Positions 8,408 through 17,100 of a stretch of DNA of 64,000 bases are shown one piece after another. This DNA is from an uncultured Thermomicrobia bacterium. GTDB lineage: Bacteria; Chloroflexota; Chloroflexia; Thermomicrobiales; JALYUS01. Positions within the stretch are counted from its first letter, which is position 1. The number at the start of each line of letters is the position of its first letter. The DNA lies in the NCBI GenBank assembly GCA_937968015.1, contig CALBSO010000015.1:1-64000 (forward strand), written 5' to 3'. Both the position numbers and the translations under genes were made by a program. Under the pieces are notes generated by a model. It had not been told where the DNA came from, did not search any database, and was given only the letters and a program-made list of their open reading frames with translations.

Positions 8408-8674
8408 TTACTTGCCGAGGGCGTTGTATTTTGCCATCAGGCGGCTCTTCCGGCGGGCGGCATTGTTGCGGTGGATGACGCCCTTTGAGGCGGCCCGGTC
8501 GAGCGCGCTGATCGCGTCGCCGACGGCGGTCGCAGCAGTGGAGGTATCTCCTGCCTCGATCGCGGTGCGGGCGCGGCGCACGTAGGTGCGCGTCGCGGAG
8601 ATAATCGGGCGGTTGCGCAGGCGGCGGCGCTCGCTGACCCGCATGTCCTTCATGGACGACTTGAGATTCGGCAC
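8408..8674 (-). CDS. rpsT: 30S ribosomal protein S20
   Basis: An 88-residue, strongly basic, all-helical protein that binds 16S rRNA in the small subunit. It starts MPNLKSSMKDMRVSERRRLRN and ends with GVIHRNNAARRKSRLMAKYN, the family's conserved C-terminal segment. An AGGAG-like site precedes the ATG at 8674. Convergent with holA. Confidence 0.97.
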   Translation of the reverse strand: MPNLKSSMKDMRVSERRRLRNRPIISATRTYVRRARTAIEAGDTSTAATAVGDAISALDRAASKGVIHRNNAARRKSRLMAKYNALGK

Positions 8675-8792
8675 GCGCTACTCCTCTGCTCCGGCGATTG
8701 CGCTCACGCTTCCAACGGCCCCGCATCGGGCGCGTCTGGTAGACTATCACGGATGACGATACCGTGCAAGCCGCCGGATTACCTGCCCCTTG

Positions 8793-8815
8793 CCTCTCCC
8801 AGACGACGGGAGAGG
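8793..8815. repeat. CCTCTCCC/GGGAGAGG palindrome
   Basis: An 8-bp perfect inverted repeat with a 7-base loop in the 169-bp gap between the divergent rpsT and murJ genes. Similar CCTCTCC-type hairpins lie at 11819-11852 and 28842-28867. Confidence 0.6.
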
Positions 8816-8843
8816 GGAGTGATACGAGGAGATCGTTTGCGTC

Positions 8844-10721
8844 ATGCAGATTGACGGGGCTGCGCCAGCGTCGGGCCTGACTGCCGAGGAGCAAACCGAG
8901 AAGACCCGGCGCATCAAGTGGGTACCACGCCCCCCGAAGGCGAAGGCGCGGCAGAAAAGCCCCGCTGCGCCCGCGCCAAACCCCGCGCCCCGCATCGGCG
9001 ATGCGGACGCATTGCCCACGCCGGGTTTCGCACCGAAGAACGGCAGCGCGCCGCCCGGCCTCCCGGTCCCGGACGACGTTCCGCCGCTCGAACCGATGCC
9101 GATGATCGCTCCGTTGCCCACACCGATCGGGCCACAAAGCGCACCGGCCATCGTGCAGGCGCGCGCCGCGATGGGCAGAGCGGTCGCGGTCGTCGGCCTC
9201 GCCTTCATCGCAAACCGGGCGCTCGGCCTACTGCGCGATGTGATTATCGCGGGCAAGTTCGGCACGCGGGCCGACCTCGATGCCTACTATGCCGCCTTCC
9301 GCATCCCGGACTTCCTCTTCCTCGTCATCGCCTCCGGCGCGTTCGGCGCGGCGTTCATCCCGATCTTCACCGGCTTCCTCGAACGCGATGAGGAGACCGC
9401 CGCCTGGGTGCTGGCGAGCAGCACGCTCAACACCGCATTCTATGCACTCACCGCGCTCTCGGCGATCGGCTTTTTCTTTGCGGGGCCACTCGTCCATACG
9501 ATCGTCGCGCCCGGCTTGACGGCAGCACAGCAGACGCTCGCGACGGACCTGACGCGCATCCTCCTCCTCCAGCCACTCTTTCTCGGCCTCGGTGGCGCGG
9601 CAATGGGCATCCTGAACGCGCAGCACCGATTCCTCTGGCCCGCCCTCGCCCCCGTCACCTACAATCTCGGCATCATCGCGGGCGCGCTCGTCCTCGCGCC
9701 CCGCTACGGCGTGAAGGGGCTGGCGTATGGCGTCGTGATTGGCGCGGTCGGCCACTTCCTCACGCAACTCCCCGCCCTCGCGCGCGTGATGCGCTACTAC
9801 CCCGTCGTCTCGCTCCATGTGCCGGGGATGCGGCAGGTTGGCGCGCTCCTCATCCCCCGGATGTTTGGGCAAGCGGTCTTCGCCCTCAATTTCGTGATCG
9901 TCACGAATTTCGCCTCCCGCCTCGGCGAGGGGCGCGTTTCGGGCTTCCAGTACGGCTATACCCTCTTCCTGCTGCCGCATGGCGTCTTCGCCCTCTCCGC
10001 CGCAACGGTGCTCTTCCCCACACTCTCGCGGCTCGCCGGTGCGGGCGACTGGGCGGAGTTCCGCACGCAGTACGCCGCGACGCTCCGCACGGTCCTCTTC
10101 TTTATCGTCCCCGCCACCGCCGCCTTAATTGCCCTGCGCACGGCCATCCCCGAAGCGATCTACCAACTCGGCGCATTCAATGCCACGTCCACCGACCTGA
10201 CCGCGACGGCCCTCGGCGCGCTGGCGACGGGATTGATCGCGTACGCCGTCGTGGAGATCATCACGCGCGCCTTCTACGCCTTGCAGGACACGCGCACGCC
10301 GGTGATCGCGGGCGTCCTCACGATTGCCCTCAATCTGCCTCTCAGTTGGGTTTTGAGCAAGGCGTTCGGTCTCGGTGGCCTCGGACTCGGCCTTGCCGCC
10401 ACGACCTGGCTGGAGATGACCATCCTGCTCGTCGTCCTCCGCCGCCGGATGGGCGTCACCGCGCCGGGTCTCGCGGACGCGCTCGCGCGCATCTTCTGGG
10501 CCACCGCCACAATGATTGTCGCGCTGATGCCTTGCTCGTGGCTGCTGCACAAACTGCACCGTGCGACCGGCAAGAGCGTCGCGCAACTCGCCTTCTTCCT
10601 CGTCACACTCGGCATCGGCGCGGCGGTCTACCTGGGCGTCTGCAACTGGCTCGGTGTCGAAGAGGTGCAGCGCGTCCGTGGGATGGTCATGCGCCGGTTA
10701 GGGCGTGGTCAAAGAGGGTGA
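8844..10721 (+). CDS. murJ: Lipid II flippase MurJ
   Basis: A 625-residue polytopic membrane protein of the MOP superfamily that flips lipid II for peptidoglycan synthesis. The first ~110 residues are Pro/Ala-rich and cytosolic, an unusual extension. The conserved core begins at GRAVAVVGLAFIANRALGLLRDVIIAGKFG and has the family segment DLDAYYAAFRIPDFLFLVIASGAFGAAFIPIF, with the essential Arg and Asp region of MurJ. About 14 hydrophobic segments follow. GAGGAG precedes the ATG. Its presence fits a peptidoglycan-containing cell, in line with the LPxTG proteins in this window. Confidence 0.93.
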   Translation: MQIDGAAPASGLTAEEQTEKTRRIKWVPRPPKAKARQKSPAAPAPNPAPRIGDADALPTPGFAPKNGSAPPGLPVPDDVPPLEPMPMIAPLPTPIGPQSAPAIVQARAAMGRAVAVVGLAFIANRALGLLRDVIIAGKFGTRADLDAYYAAFRIPDFLFLVIASGAFGAAFIPIFTGFLERDEETAAWVLASSTLNTAFYALTALSAIGFFFAGPLVHTIVAPGLTAAQQTLATDLTRILLLQPLFLGLGGAAMGILNAQHRFLWPALAPVTYNLGIIAGALVLAPRYGVKGLAYGVVIGAVGHFLTQLPALARVMRYYPVVSLHVPGMRQVGALLIPRMFGQAVFALNFVIVTNFASRLGEGRVSGFQYGYTLFLLPHGVFALSAATVLFPTLSRLAGAGDWAEFRTQYAATLRTVLFFIVPATAALIALRTAIPEAIYQLGAFNATSTDLTATALGALATGLIAYAVVEIITRAFYALQDTRTPVIAGVLTIALNLPLSWVLSKAFGLGGLGLGLAATTWLEMTILLVVLRRRMGVTAPGLADALARIFWATATMIVALMPCSWLLHKLHRATGKSVAQLAFFLVTLGIGAAVYLGVCNWLGVEEVQRVRGMVMRRLGRGQRG

Positions 10722-10742
10722 AGAAAGCGTGAATCATGGCGA

Positions 10743-10792
10743 TGGCGGGCTTCAGCCTGCCATTCCGTACTGTGGCAGGCTGAAGCCCGCCA
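10743..10792. repeat. 20-bp perfect inverted repeat (GGCGGGCTTCAGCC type)
   Basis: TGGCGGGCTTCAGCCTGCCA at 10743-10762 is exactly inverted at 10773-10792 with a 10-base loop. It lies between murJ and the oxidoreductase at 10825 and may terminate murJ transcription or be a mobile palindromic element; no T-run follows. Confidence 0.85.
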
Positions 10793-10824
10793 CCACCGTT
10801 TCTTATCGAGAGGAGCACAGTGCG

Positions 10825-11787
10825 ATGAGGTTGTCGGTGCTGGTTGAAGGGGCACATGGATTGACGTGGACGCGTTGGAAGGAATTTGTCGCCACGACGG
10901 AGCGGCTGGGGTTCGCGGGGCTGTACGGCTCCGACCATTTCACCCTCGCGGGCGCGCCACCGGACAAGGATTCGCTCGAACTGATCGTCTCGCTCGCCTA
11001 CGCCGCCGGCCACTCGGACCGCCTGCAACTCGGCCAACTTGTCTCCCCCGTTTCGTTCCGCGATCCGATGATGCTGACGCGCCAGATGCTCGCGCTCGAT
11101 GATTTGAGCGGCGGGCGGATGATCTTCGGCATCGGCGCGGGCTGGAATGTCCGCGAGCATGCGATGTTCGGCTACGACCTCGGCGACATCAAAACGCGGA
11201 TGGACCGGTTCGCCGAATCGCTGGAAGTCGTCACGCGGTTGATGCGCAGCGACCAACCCGCCTCCTATTCCGGCACGTATTACCATCTCGAAGACGCGAC
11301 GCTCCTGCCGCGCCCGCAACGGCGCGGCGGCCCACCTCTGCTGATCGGCGGCAGTGGCCCGAAGCGAACGCTGCCCCTCGTCGCGCGCTACGCGGACATT
11401 TGGAACGCCGCGATGGTCCCCCCGGAAACGCTCAAAGAGAAACTGACGCTGCTCGATATGCTAATCGAAAAGGCTGGGCGGCAGCCAAGCGATGTGGCGC
11501 GCACGCTGATGACCCCGGTCTACTGCGGTCGTACCGTCGCCGCGCTCGCCCATCAGGCGAGCGGCCGCCGTGCCTCCCCCGCCCTCGCCGATCTCTCCGA
11601 TGAGGCATTGGTGGAACAGCAGTGCGGGCGGGGCGCGATCATGGGCACATCGGAGGAAGTGATCGCGCGCATCCGTGTCTACGAAAGCCTGGGTATCGAG
11701 GAGATCATGGTGCAGTGGTTCGCTCAGGACGATCTCGACGGCTTGCAAATGATCGCCGACGAGGTGCTGCCAAAGGTGGCGGGATAG
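10825..11787 (+). CDS. LLM class F420-dependent oxidoreductase
   Basis: A 320-residue luciferase-like TIM barrel. Features include the N-terminal LSVLVEG strand, LYGSDHFTLAG, the LGQLVSPVSFRDPMMLTRQ segment and SGGRMIFGIGAGWNVREH, the cofactor-phosphate region of bacterial-luciferase-like flavin or F420 enzymes, then PPLLIGGSGPKRTLPLVARYADIWN. I set the start at ATG 10825 behind GAGAGGAG because the longer frame would translate the 20-bp inverted repeat. The substrate is unknown. A second enzyme of the superfamily at 51396 belongs to a different subfamily. Confidence 0.87.
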   Translation: MRLSVLVEGAHGLTWTRWKEFVATTERLGFAGLYGSDHFTLAGAPPDKDSLELIVSLAYAAGHSDRLQLGQLVSPVSFRDPMMLTRQMLALDDLSGGRMIFGIGAGWNVREHAMFGYDLGDIKTRMDRFAESLEVVTRLMRSDQPASYSGTYYHLEDATLLPRPQRRGGPPLLIGGSGPKRTLPLVARYADIWNAAMVPPETLKEKLTLLDMLIEKAGRQPSDVARTLMTPVYCGRTVAALAHQASGRRASPALADLSDEALVEQQCGRGAIMGTSEEVIARIRVYESLGIEEIMVQWFAQDDLDGLQMIADEVLPKVAG

Positions 11788-11818
11788 GGGAACCTCGCCC
11801 CACTGCCCAGAGGGCACC

Positions 11819-11852
11819 CGCCTCTCCATTGCTGCTACGCAATGGAGAGGCG
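11819..11852. terminator. Convergent-gene hairpin
   Basis: CGCCTCTCCATTGC (11819-11832) is perfectly inverted at 11839-11852 with a 6-base loop. It lies between the convergent stops of the LLM gene and the cupredoxin gene, directly after a copy of the 19-bp CTGCCCA element (11803-11821), and probably serves both strands. Confidence 0.7.
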
Positions 11853-11866
11853 GAGGAATGCAGCGC

Positions 11867-12451
11867 TCAGTTCTCCTGGCGTTTGCCCATTCGCAACCGG
11901 AGCATCGCACCACCCGTGATGACGGTCGCGGCAGCGATCAGCGCGATGATGAAGCCCCAGTTGTAGCCACCTCGCGTTTCACCGGTCTTGGGAAGAACGG
12001 TGGTGGTAGACGATCCGGTCGTGCTCGGCGCACTCGCGGTGGTTGGCGCCACGGTGGCCGCGCTCGGCGCCGCAACGGTGGCCGGCGCGGCGGCGGCCGT
12101 TACGACGATCGTCGCGGTCATGCGTGGATGAATATTGCAGTGATAGGCAAATGAGCCTGCCTGGCTGAAGGTGAACGAGAACGTCCCGCCGGTGGTGAGA
12201 TTCTTCGAGTCGAAGAGACCGGTATCACTCGTGACGGTATGTGTCGCGGGGTCCTTGTTCGTCCAGGTCACCTTCGTCCCGACCGGAACGGTGATCGTGG
12301 CGGGGCTGAAAGCGAAGCCCTGAATGGTGATTGCCATGTCCGCGGCGGATGTCGTCGTTGCGGTCGCTCCAACGATCAGCCAGAGCAACCCCAAAAGCAC
12401 GAGCAGATGCACGCTGTATCGGACCCCCGGCAGCCGTCGTCGAATGCGCAT
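11867..12451 (-). CDS. Exported cupredoxin with LPxTG cell-wall sorting signal
   Basis: A 194-residue exported copper protein. Basic residues and a hydrophobic signal (about 12-37) are followed by a plastocyanin-like domain (about 38-120) with type-1 copper ligands His71, Cys105, His108 and Met111 (HTVTS and YHCNIHPRM). A Thr/Ala/Pro linker leads to LPKTG (153-157), a hydrophobic segment and a basic tail, the three-part sortase signal. It should carry electrons or copper at the cell surface. RBS GAGAGGAG lies just upstream. No sortase gene is in the window. The second LPxTG protein is at 18015. Confidence 0.9.
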   Translation of the reverse strand: MRIRRRLPGVRYSVHLLVLLGLLWLIVGATATTTSAADMAITIQGFAFSPATITVPVGTKVTWTNKDPATHTVTSDTGLFDSKNLTTGGTFSFTFSQAGSFAYHCNIHPRMTATIVVTAAAAPATVAAPSAATVAPTTASAPSTTGSSTTTVLPKTGETRGGYNWGFIIALIAAATVITGGAMLRLRMGKRQEN

Positions 12452-12580
12452 CGCGTTCTCCTCTCGCGGGCCGACGCCCGCCTATCGCACGATGAAGCGC
12501 AAACATGGCGATGAAGAGTGGGAAGGCGCTTCATATTCCAGTACGCCGAGGAGCGCGCATGTGGATTGTCCACGGTCGGT

Positions 12581-12985
12581 TCAGCCCTCGTCGTCGCGCG
12601 CTCGGACACCGCCCATCAGAGAGGTTTCCTGTGGGTGAATGCGGCGGTTCGGGCGCGGTTCGGAGGAGACGGTGATGTTCTCCGGCTTCGGGAGACTCGT
12701 TGGGGTGAGTTCCGAAGCGAAGATGGGCACGGGTACGCCGGGAGCCTCGCCGGGGAGGGCGAAATCGAGTAAGACGGCGTAGACCGTCTCGCCGACTGCG
12801 TCACCGGGCGCCTCGCTGCTGACGATCTCCCCCATCCGGCCATCGTAGGGGTTCGGCACCCCCGGCTCGGACTTCACGATCACCCGTGTCCCCGGCTCAA
12901 ACCGCTGCTCGCGCGGGCTTTCCCTGTGGATGAATCGCCACTCAATGTGATGCGACGGTTTGTGGCTCCCGCCCTGATAACTCAT
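12581..12985 (-). CDS. Hypothetical small beta-rich protein
   Basis: A 134-residue protein I do not recognise. A central stretch (FEPGTRVIVKSEPG, then GRMGEIVSSE and VYAVLLDF) looks like an SH3/KOW-type barrel, as in the nitrile hydratase beta tail, but this is weak. The start is set at 12985, where GGGAGAACA precedes the ATG; the longer frame upstream is repeat-rich and lacks a ribosome site. It is alone between the cupredoxin gene and lepA. Confidence 0.6.
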   Translation of the reverse strand: MSYQGGSHKPSHHIEWRFIHRESPREQRFEPGTRVIVKSEPGVPNPYDGRMGEIVSSEAPGDAVGETVYAVLLDFALPGEAPGVPVPIFASELTPTSLPKPENITVSSEPRPNRRIHPQETSLMGGVRARDDEG

Positions 12986-13087
12986 TGTTCTCCCGCTTCC
13001 GCTCACCTCGCACGCCGCAGGCCGGCGGCCCGCGCAACCAATTTCGCCGTCAGTGTACGGAATCGCGGGGCATTTGCCTACCCCCAT

Positions 13088-13106
13088 CTGCCCAAAGGGC
13101 GCCCGC
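13088..13106. repeat. 19-bp CTGCCCA element, intergenic copy
   Basis: CTGCCCAAAGGGCGCCCGC, one of six near-identical copies in the first 24 kb (others at 7198, 11803, 20892, 21497 and 23125). It contains the small palindrome GCCC-AAA-GGGC. It is followed by a CCTCCCG..CGGGAAGG half-palindrome. Confidence 0.75.
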
Positions 13107-13165
13107 CTCCCGAAACGGGAAGGGGTGACGAAAAGGAAGGGGGTCGGAGAGTAAGGTATTTCTGG

Positions 13166-13171
13166 TATACT
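13166..13171 (+). promoter_or_regulatory. lepA: Extended -10 promoter candidate for lepA
   Basis: TGG-TATACT (13163-13171) is an extended -10 element about 105 bp upstream of lepA. The 5' leader would begin near a perfect GTCCGG-CATA-CCGGAC hairpin (13178-13193). No clear -35 box is needed for this promoter class. Confidence 0.45.
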
Positions 13172-13277
13172 TTCCCTGTCCGGCATACCGGACGCCGAAA
13201 CGGCGCAACGCGGGCGCAAAAGGTGCGTCGCGGATCGCCGCTTTTTCGAGTGAACGCAACACGCAAGAACGGACCCT

Positions 13278-15101
13278 ATGACAGATCAGCGGCACATCCG
13301 CAACTTCAGCATCATCGCGCACATTGACCACGGCAAATCCACGCTCGCGGACCGTTTGCTGGAATTGACGCACACGATCGAGAAGCGCGAAATGATGGCC
13401 CAGGTACTCGACTCGATGGACCTCGAGCGCGAGAAGGGCATCACGATCAAGGCGCGCGCCGTCCGCATGCGCTACACCGCGAAGGACGGCGACGAGTACG
13501 AACTGAATCTGATTGACACGCCCGGCCATGTGGACTTCGCCTACGAGGTCAGCCGCTCCCTCGCTGCCTGCGAGGGGGCGCTCCTCGTCGTGGATGCCGC
13601 GCAGGGGATCGAGGCGCAGACGATGGCGAATGTCTATCTCGCCTTAGAGCACGACCTCGCGATTGTCGGCGTTATCAACAAGATTGACCTGCCCGCCGCG
13701 CAGCCGGAGAAGGTGGCGAAAGAAGTGCAGAACTTCATCGGCCTCGTGGATGAGGAGATCGTCCTCGCCTCCGCGAAGTCCGGCCTCGGTGTGGACGACA
13801 TTCTGGAGGCGATTGTCCGCTTCATCCCGCCACCCGGTGGCGACCGCGCGCAGCCCGTCCGCGCCCTGATCTTCGACTCCCACTACGATGCCTACAAGGG
13901 CGTGATCGCCTACCTGAAGATCGTGGACGGCACGCTGAAGAATGGCGACCGCATCCGCGTCATGTCCAACGGCGTCGAGAGCGAGATGATCGAGATCGGC
14001 GTTTTCCGGCCCGACATGACGCCGGTGGACGAACTGGCGGCGGGCGAGGTGGGGTATGTCGCGACGGGCCTGAAGATCGTGCGCGATTGCCCGGTTGGCG
14101 ACACGATCACCACCGCCGCGCACCCGTCGCGCGATCCCCTGCCCGGCTATCGCCCCGCCAAGCCGATGGTCTTCGCGGGCTTTTACCCGGTGGATTCGGA
14201 CGATTACCCCCTGCTGCGGGACGCGCTCGAACGGCTGAAACTGAATGACTCGTCGCTCGTCTACGAGCCGGAATCGTCCGCCGCGCTCGGCTTCGGCTTC
14301 CGCTGCGGCTTCCTCGGCCTGTTGCATATGGAGATCATCCAGGAACGGTTGGAGCGCGAGTACAGTATTGACCTCCTCGCCACCGCACCGAGCGTCGAGT
14401 ACCAGGTGCAGACGACGAACGGTACCGTGCTTCTGATTGACAACCCGTCCGAACTGCCGCCGATCGGCGCCATCGCGGAGATTCGCGAACCGCTGATGGA
14501 CATTACGGTCATCGTCCCCGCCCGCTTCATCGGCGCGATCATGGAACTTGTCACGACGCGGCGCGGCGCCTTCGGCAAAATGGAATATCTGGACGAGCAG
14601 CGCGTCCTGCTCACGTACCGCATGCCGCTCGGCGAGTTGATCGTGGACTTCTACGACCAACTGAAGTCCCGCACCCAGGGATACGCCTCGCTCGACTACC
14701 AATTCGCGCAGTACGAACCCGCCGACCTCGTGAAGTTGGATGTGCTCGTCAATGCCCAGGCGGTGGATGCCCTCTCGATGATCACGCACCGCGCATTCGC
14801 CCACACGAAAGGCCGTGCCCTCGTCGAGACGCTGCGGAAGTTGATCCCCCGCCAGATGTTCGACGTGCCGATCCAGGCGAGCATCGGCACCCGCATCGTC
14901 GCGCGAGAGACGATCAAGGCGCTCCGCAAGAACGTCACGGCAAAGTGCTATGGCGGCGACATCACGCGCAAGCGCAAACTCTTGGAAAAACAAAAAGAGG
15001 GCAAGGCGCGCATGAAGATGGTCGGCAGCGTCGAAATCCCTCAGGAAGCCTTCATGGCCGTCCTCTCGCTGGAACGTGATTTGGAGACGGCAGGCCGGTA
15101 G
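13278..15101 (+). CDS. lepA: Elongation factor 4 (LepA)
   Basis: A 607-residue translational GTPase that back-translocates or remodels stalled ribosomes. G1 AHIDHGKST is at residues 14-22, G2 EKGITIKA near 52-59, G3 DTPGH at 80-84 and G4 NKID at 134-137. The EF-4-specific C-terminal domain ends with IGTRIVARETIKALRKNVTAKCYGGDITRKRKLLEKQKEGK. Length is typical (about 600). It stands alone here, without the usual hemW/hrcA neighbours immediately after it. Confidence 0.97.
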   Translation: MTDQRHIRNFSIIAHIDHGKSTLADRLLELTHTIEKREMMAQVLDSMDLEREKGITIKARAVRMRYTAKDGDEYELNLIDTPGHVDFAYEVSRSLAACEGALLVVDAAQGIEAQTMANVYLALEHDLAIVGVINKIDLPAAQPEKVAKEVQNFIGLVDEEIVLASAKSGLGVDDILEAIVRFIPPPGGDRAQPVRALIFDSHYDAYKGVIAYLKIVDGTLKNGDRIRVMSNGVESEMIEIGVFRPDMTPVDELAAGEVGYVATGLKIVRDCPVGDTITTAAHPSRDPLPGYRPAKPMVFAGFYPVDSDDYPLLRDALERLKLNDSSLVYEPESSAALGFGFRCGFLGLLHMEIIQERLEREYSIDLLATAPSVEYQVQTTNGTVLLIDNPSELPPIGAIAEIREPLMDITVIVPARFIGAIMELVTTRRGAFGKMEYLDEQRVLLTYRMPLGELIVDFYDQLKSRTQGYASLDYQFAQYEPADLVKLDVLVNAQAVDALSMITHRAFAHTKGRALVETLRKLIPRQMFDVPIQASIGTRIVARETIKALRKNVTAKCYGGDITRKRKLLEKQKEGKARMKMVGSVEIPQEAFMAVLSLERDLETAGR

Positions 15102-15128
15102 CAGGTCTCTCTGCACGAACAATCATTG

Positions 15129-15156
15129 TTGACGCCGGATAGTACGATTGTATCAT
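15129..15156 (+). promoter_or_regulatory. Promoter of the Phd/RelE toxin-antitoxin operon
   Basis: TTGACG (15129-15134), a 16-bp spacer and TATCAT (15151-15156) form a good sigma-A promoter 27 bp before the antitoxin start. The spacer and -10 contain an imperfect inverted repeat (GATAGTAC..GTATCATC), a reasonable site for autorepression by the antitoxin. Confidence 0.6.
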
Positions 15157-15182
15157 CGGTGTCGGGTGCGTTAAGGAGCGTG

Positions 15183-15440
15183 ATGATGGTAGAAATTTCT
15201 TTCGCGGAAGCCCGCGAGCAGTTCTCCGAGATGGTTGACCGCGCTGCGGATGACAAGGAGCGCATCGTCGTCACGCGCCGTGGCAAGCGCGTCGTTGCGA
15301 TCGTACCCATCGAAGACGTTGAGGCGATCGAAAGAATCGAAGATCGCATTGACCGCAGGGAATTACGGAAGGCTCGCGCGGAGATGGCGGCCAAGGGGAC
15401 GGTCTCACTCGCGGAATTGAAGGCGAAGTTGGGCCTGTAG
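15183..15440 (+). CDS. Type II antitoxin, Phd/YefM family
   Basis: An 85-residue antitoxin. Residues EISFAEAREQFSEMVDRAADDKERIVVTRRGKRVVAIVPIED form the Phd/YefM DNA-binding fold; the C-terminal helix (IERIEDRIDRRELRKARAEM) would wrap the toxin. AAGGAG precedes tandem ATGs at 15183 and 15186; the longer frame from 15126 would include the promoter and is rejected. It ends directly before the RelE-type toxin gene with no gap, so the two are co-translated. Confidence 0.9.
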   Translation: MMVEISFAEAREQFSEMVDRAADDKERIVVTRRGKRVVAIVPIEDVEAIERIEDRIDRRELRKARAEMAAKGTVSLAELKAKLGL

Positions 15441-15698
15441 ATGCCGTACGAGGTACGGTTCTCGTCCGCTGCGGATCGGCATATCAGCAAGCTTCCCCGG
15501 ACGATTCGCCCGCTCATCGTTGCGCGGGCCGAAGCGTTGGCGGACGATCCGCGCCCGCATGGGGCCGAGAAGATGAGCGGTGAGGAAAACGCCTATCGCG
15601 TGCGTGTTGGCGATTATCGCATCATCTATGAGATTCACGATGCCATCTTGATCGTTATCGTCGTCCGCGTCGGCCACCGCCGCGAGGTCTATCGATAG
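15441..15698 (+). CDS. Type II toxin, RelE/ParE family
   Basis: An 85-residue RelE-fold toxin. MPYEVRFSSAADRHISKLPRTIRPLI and the C-terminal NAYRVRVGDYRIIYEIHDAILIVIVVRVGHRREVY match RelE-type mRNA interferases that cut ribosome-bound mRNA, including the basic Arg61 region and the terminal RxxVY. The start codon follows the antitoxin stop immediately. Confidence 0.92.
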   Translation: MPYEVRFSSAADRHISKLPRTIRPLIVARAEALADDPRPHGAEKMSGEENAYRVRVGDYRIIYEIHDAILIVIVVRVGHRREVYR

Positions 15699-15879
15699 GG
15701 ATTGGATTGCGGGTCGTCACAGATATAGACAGGATTTGGCCGTCTCATATTGTGAGATCACGTTCCATACAAACCGTCTCAAAACCCCTGATCGCCTGGC
15801 CGTCGAACGCGCCTCGCTCGCGACATGCTCGTTCGCCGCCTCGACGATGAATTTGTACTCCGGCACTTGATCGCTGTGC

Positions 15880-15885
15880 TATACT
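15880..15885 (+). promoter_or_regulatory. Extended -10 promoter candidate for the Excalibur-protein gene
   Basis: TGC-TATACT (15877-15885) lies 72 bp upstream of the ATG at 15957. The 180 bp between the toxin gene and this site contain only a small TCTCA/TGAGA hairpin near 15743 and no gene I can support. Confidence 0.4.
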
Positions 15886-15956
15886 CAGTCCATTAGGGAC
15901 ATCAATCAATCAGCGCCCGCCGGGGTGCGCCTGCGGGCTCGGCAAGGAGTACGGCG

Positions 15957-17072
15957 ATGCGACGTATTTGCTTCGGCGCTTTCGGGGTCTGCCTCCTCGC
16001 CGCCTCGCTCGTTATCTACGCGGCGGGTGCGGTGCAGGGGGCGTCGGGGTATGCCGATCCCGCCTTCCAAACCCAGTGGACCGCCGGTGAAGCGCTCACC
16101 CCCAACTTCTGGGGGCCCTTGTCCACCGCCAAGGATGGCCTGCAGGAGCCCTATCAGGATGTGCCCGGCGGCATGCGGCTGGTGCAGTACTTCGACAAGG
16201 GGCGGATGGAACTGCGCAACGGCATCGTCACCAACGGCCTCTTGGCCAGCGAGATTGTCCGCGGGCAGCTGCAGGTCGGTGATGCCGCCTTCGTGGCGAA
16301 GCTCTCCCCCGCCATCCCGATTGCCGGTGATCCGGACAACCCCGGCCCGACGTATCTGCACCTCGGCACGACCGCCCAGGCGCTCCTGGCGAGCACGGCG
16401 GCACAGCCGGGGGGGACGAGTGCCGCCACCGTCGGCGCGGATGGGACGCTGACGCCGGGGGCGGCAGAGTTGGTGGGGACGGTGACGCTGACGGGGTACG
16501 ACAGCCCGACGCAGCATAATGTGCCGGGAGTGTTCGTGGACTACCGGAACAAGGCGGGGTTGGGGACGATTGGCTACGCGATCAGTGAGCCATTCGGAGC
16601 GAGTGTGAAGGTAGGGGGAGTGCAGAAGGGGGTGCTGATCCAGGTGTTCGAGCGGCGGGTGCTGACGTTCACGCCGACGAACGAGGCGGCCTTTCAGGTG
16701 GAGATGGGGAACATCGGGCAGCACTATTACACCTGGCGCTACACCGGCGCGCCGGTCAGCAACGCCGCGCCGTCCGCGAGCGCCCCGTCCGGCGGCGTCA
16801 TCGGGGTGCCACCGCCGCTGGTGACGCTGCCCGTGGGAACGTACCCGCCCGGTCTCGGCGCGATCGGTCCCCAGCCGTCACTCAGTTTCTTCCCGAAGCC
16901 GCCCTACACCGGGCCGACCTACAAGTGCAGCGACTTCCCGAGCCAGGCGGTGGCACAGGCGTATCTGCGCCTCTATCCGACCGATCCGAGCGGGCTCGAC
17001 CCCGGCAGGACGGGGATCGCTTGCCCGAACAACCCGGCACCGTTCGACAAGACGCCGGTAACTCGGCACTGA
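15957..17072 (+). CDS. Secreted protein with degenerate Excalibur domain
   Basis: A 371-residue exported protein. A signal peptide (hydrophobic 8-25, cut near AGAVQGA) is followed by two similar beta-rich blocks, the second with VQKGVLIQVFERRVLTFTPTNEAAFQVEMGNIGQHYYTWRY. Such blocks are common in secreted proteins of Chloroflexota. A Pro-rich linker leads to a C-terminal YKCSDFPSQAVAQAYLRLYP..LDPGRTGIAC, the Excalibur calcium-binding fold, but the DxDxDG loop is reduced to DPGRTG, so calcium binding is doubtful. AAGGAG precedes the ATG. It is followed after 28 bp by another secreted gene. Confidence 0.78.
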   Translation: MRRICFGAFGVCLLAASLVIYAAGAVQGASGYADPAFQTQWTAGEALTPNFWGPLSTAKDGLQEPYQDVPGGMRLVQYFDKGRMELRNGIVTNGLLASEIVRGQLQVGDAAFVAKLSPAIPIAGDPDNPGPTYLHLGTTAQALLASTAAQPGGTSAATVGADGTLTPGAAELVGTVTLTGYDSPTQHNVPGVFVDYRNKAGLGTIGYAISEPFGASVKVGGVQKGVLIQVFERRVLTFTPTNEAAFQVEMGNIGQHYYTWRYTGAPVSNAAPSASAPSGGVIGVPPPLVTLPVGTYPPGLGAIGPQPSLSFFPKPPYTGPTYKCSDFPSQAVAQAYLRLYPTDPSGLDPGRTGIACPNNPAPFDKTPVTRH

Positions 17073-17100
17073 GGCGTTCCGTAGACGGAAGGAGCAGACG

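Noticed and set aside
12581..13219. Long version of the hypothetical protein before lepA
   Set aside because: The upstream part covers repeats and the lepA promoter; the good ribosome site is at 12985.
13644..15122. Long minus-strand frame opposite lepA
   Set aside because: A shadow frame of lepA with no domain or ribosome site.
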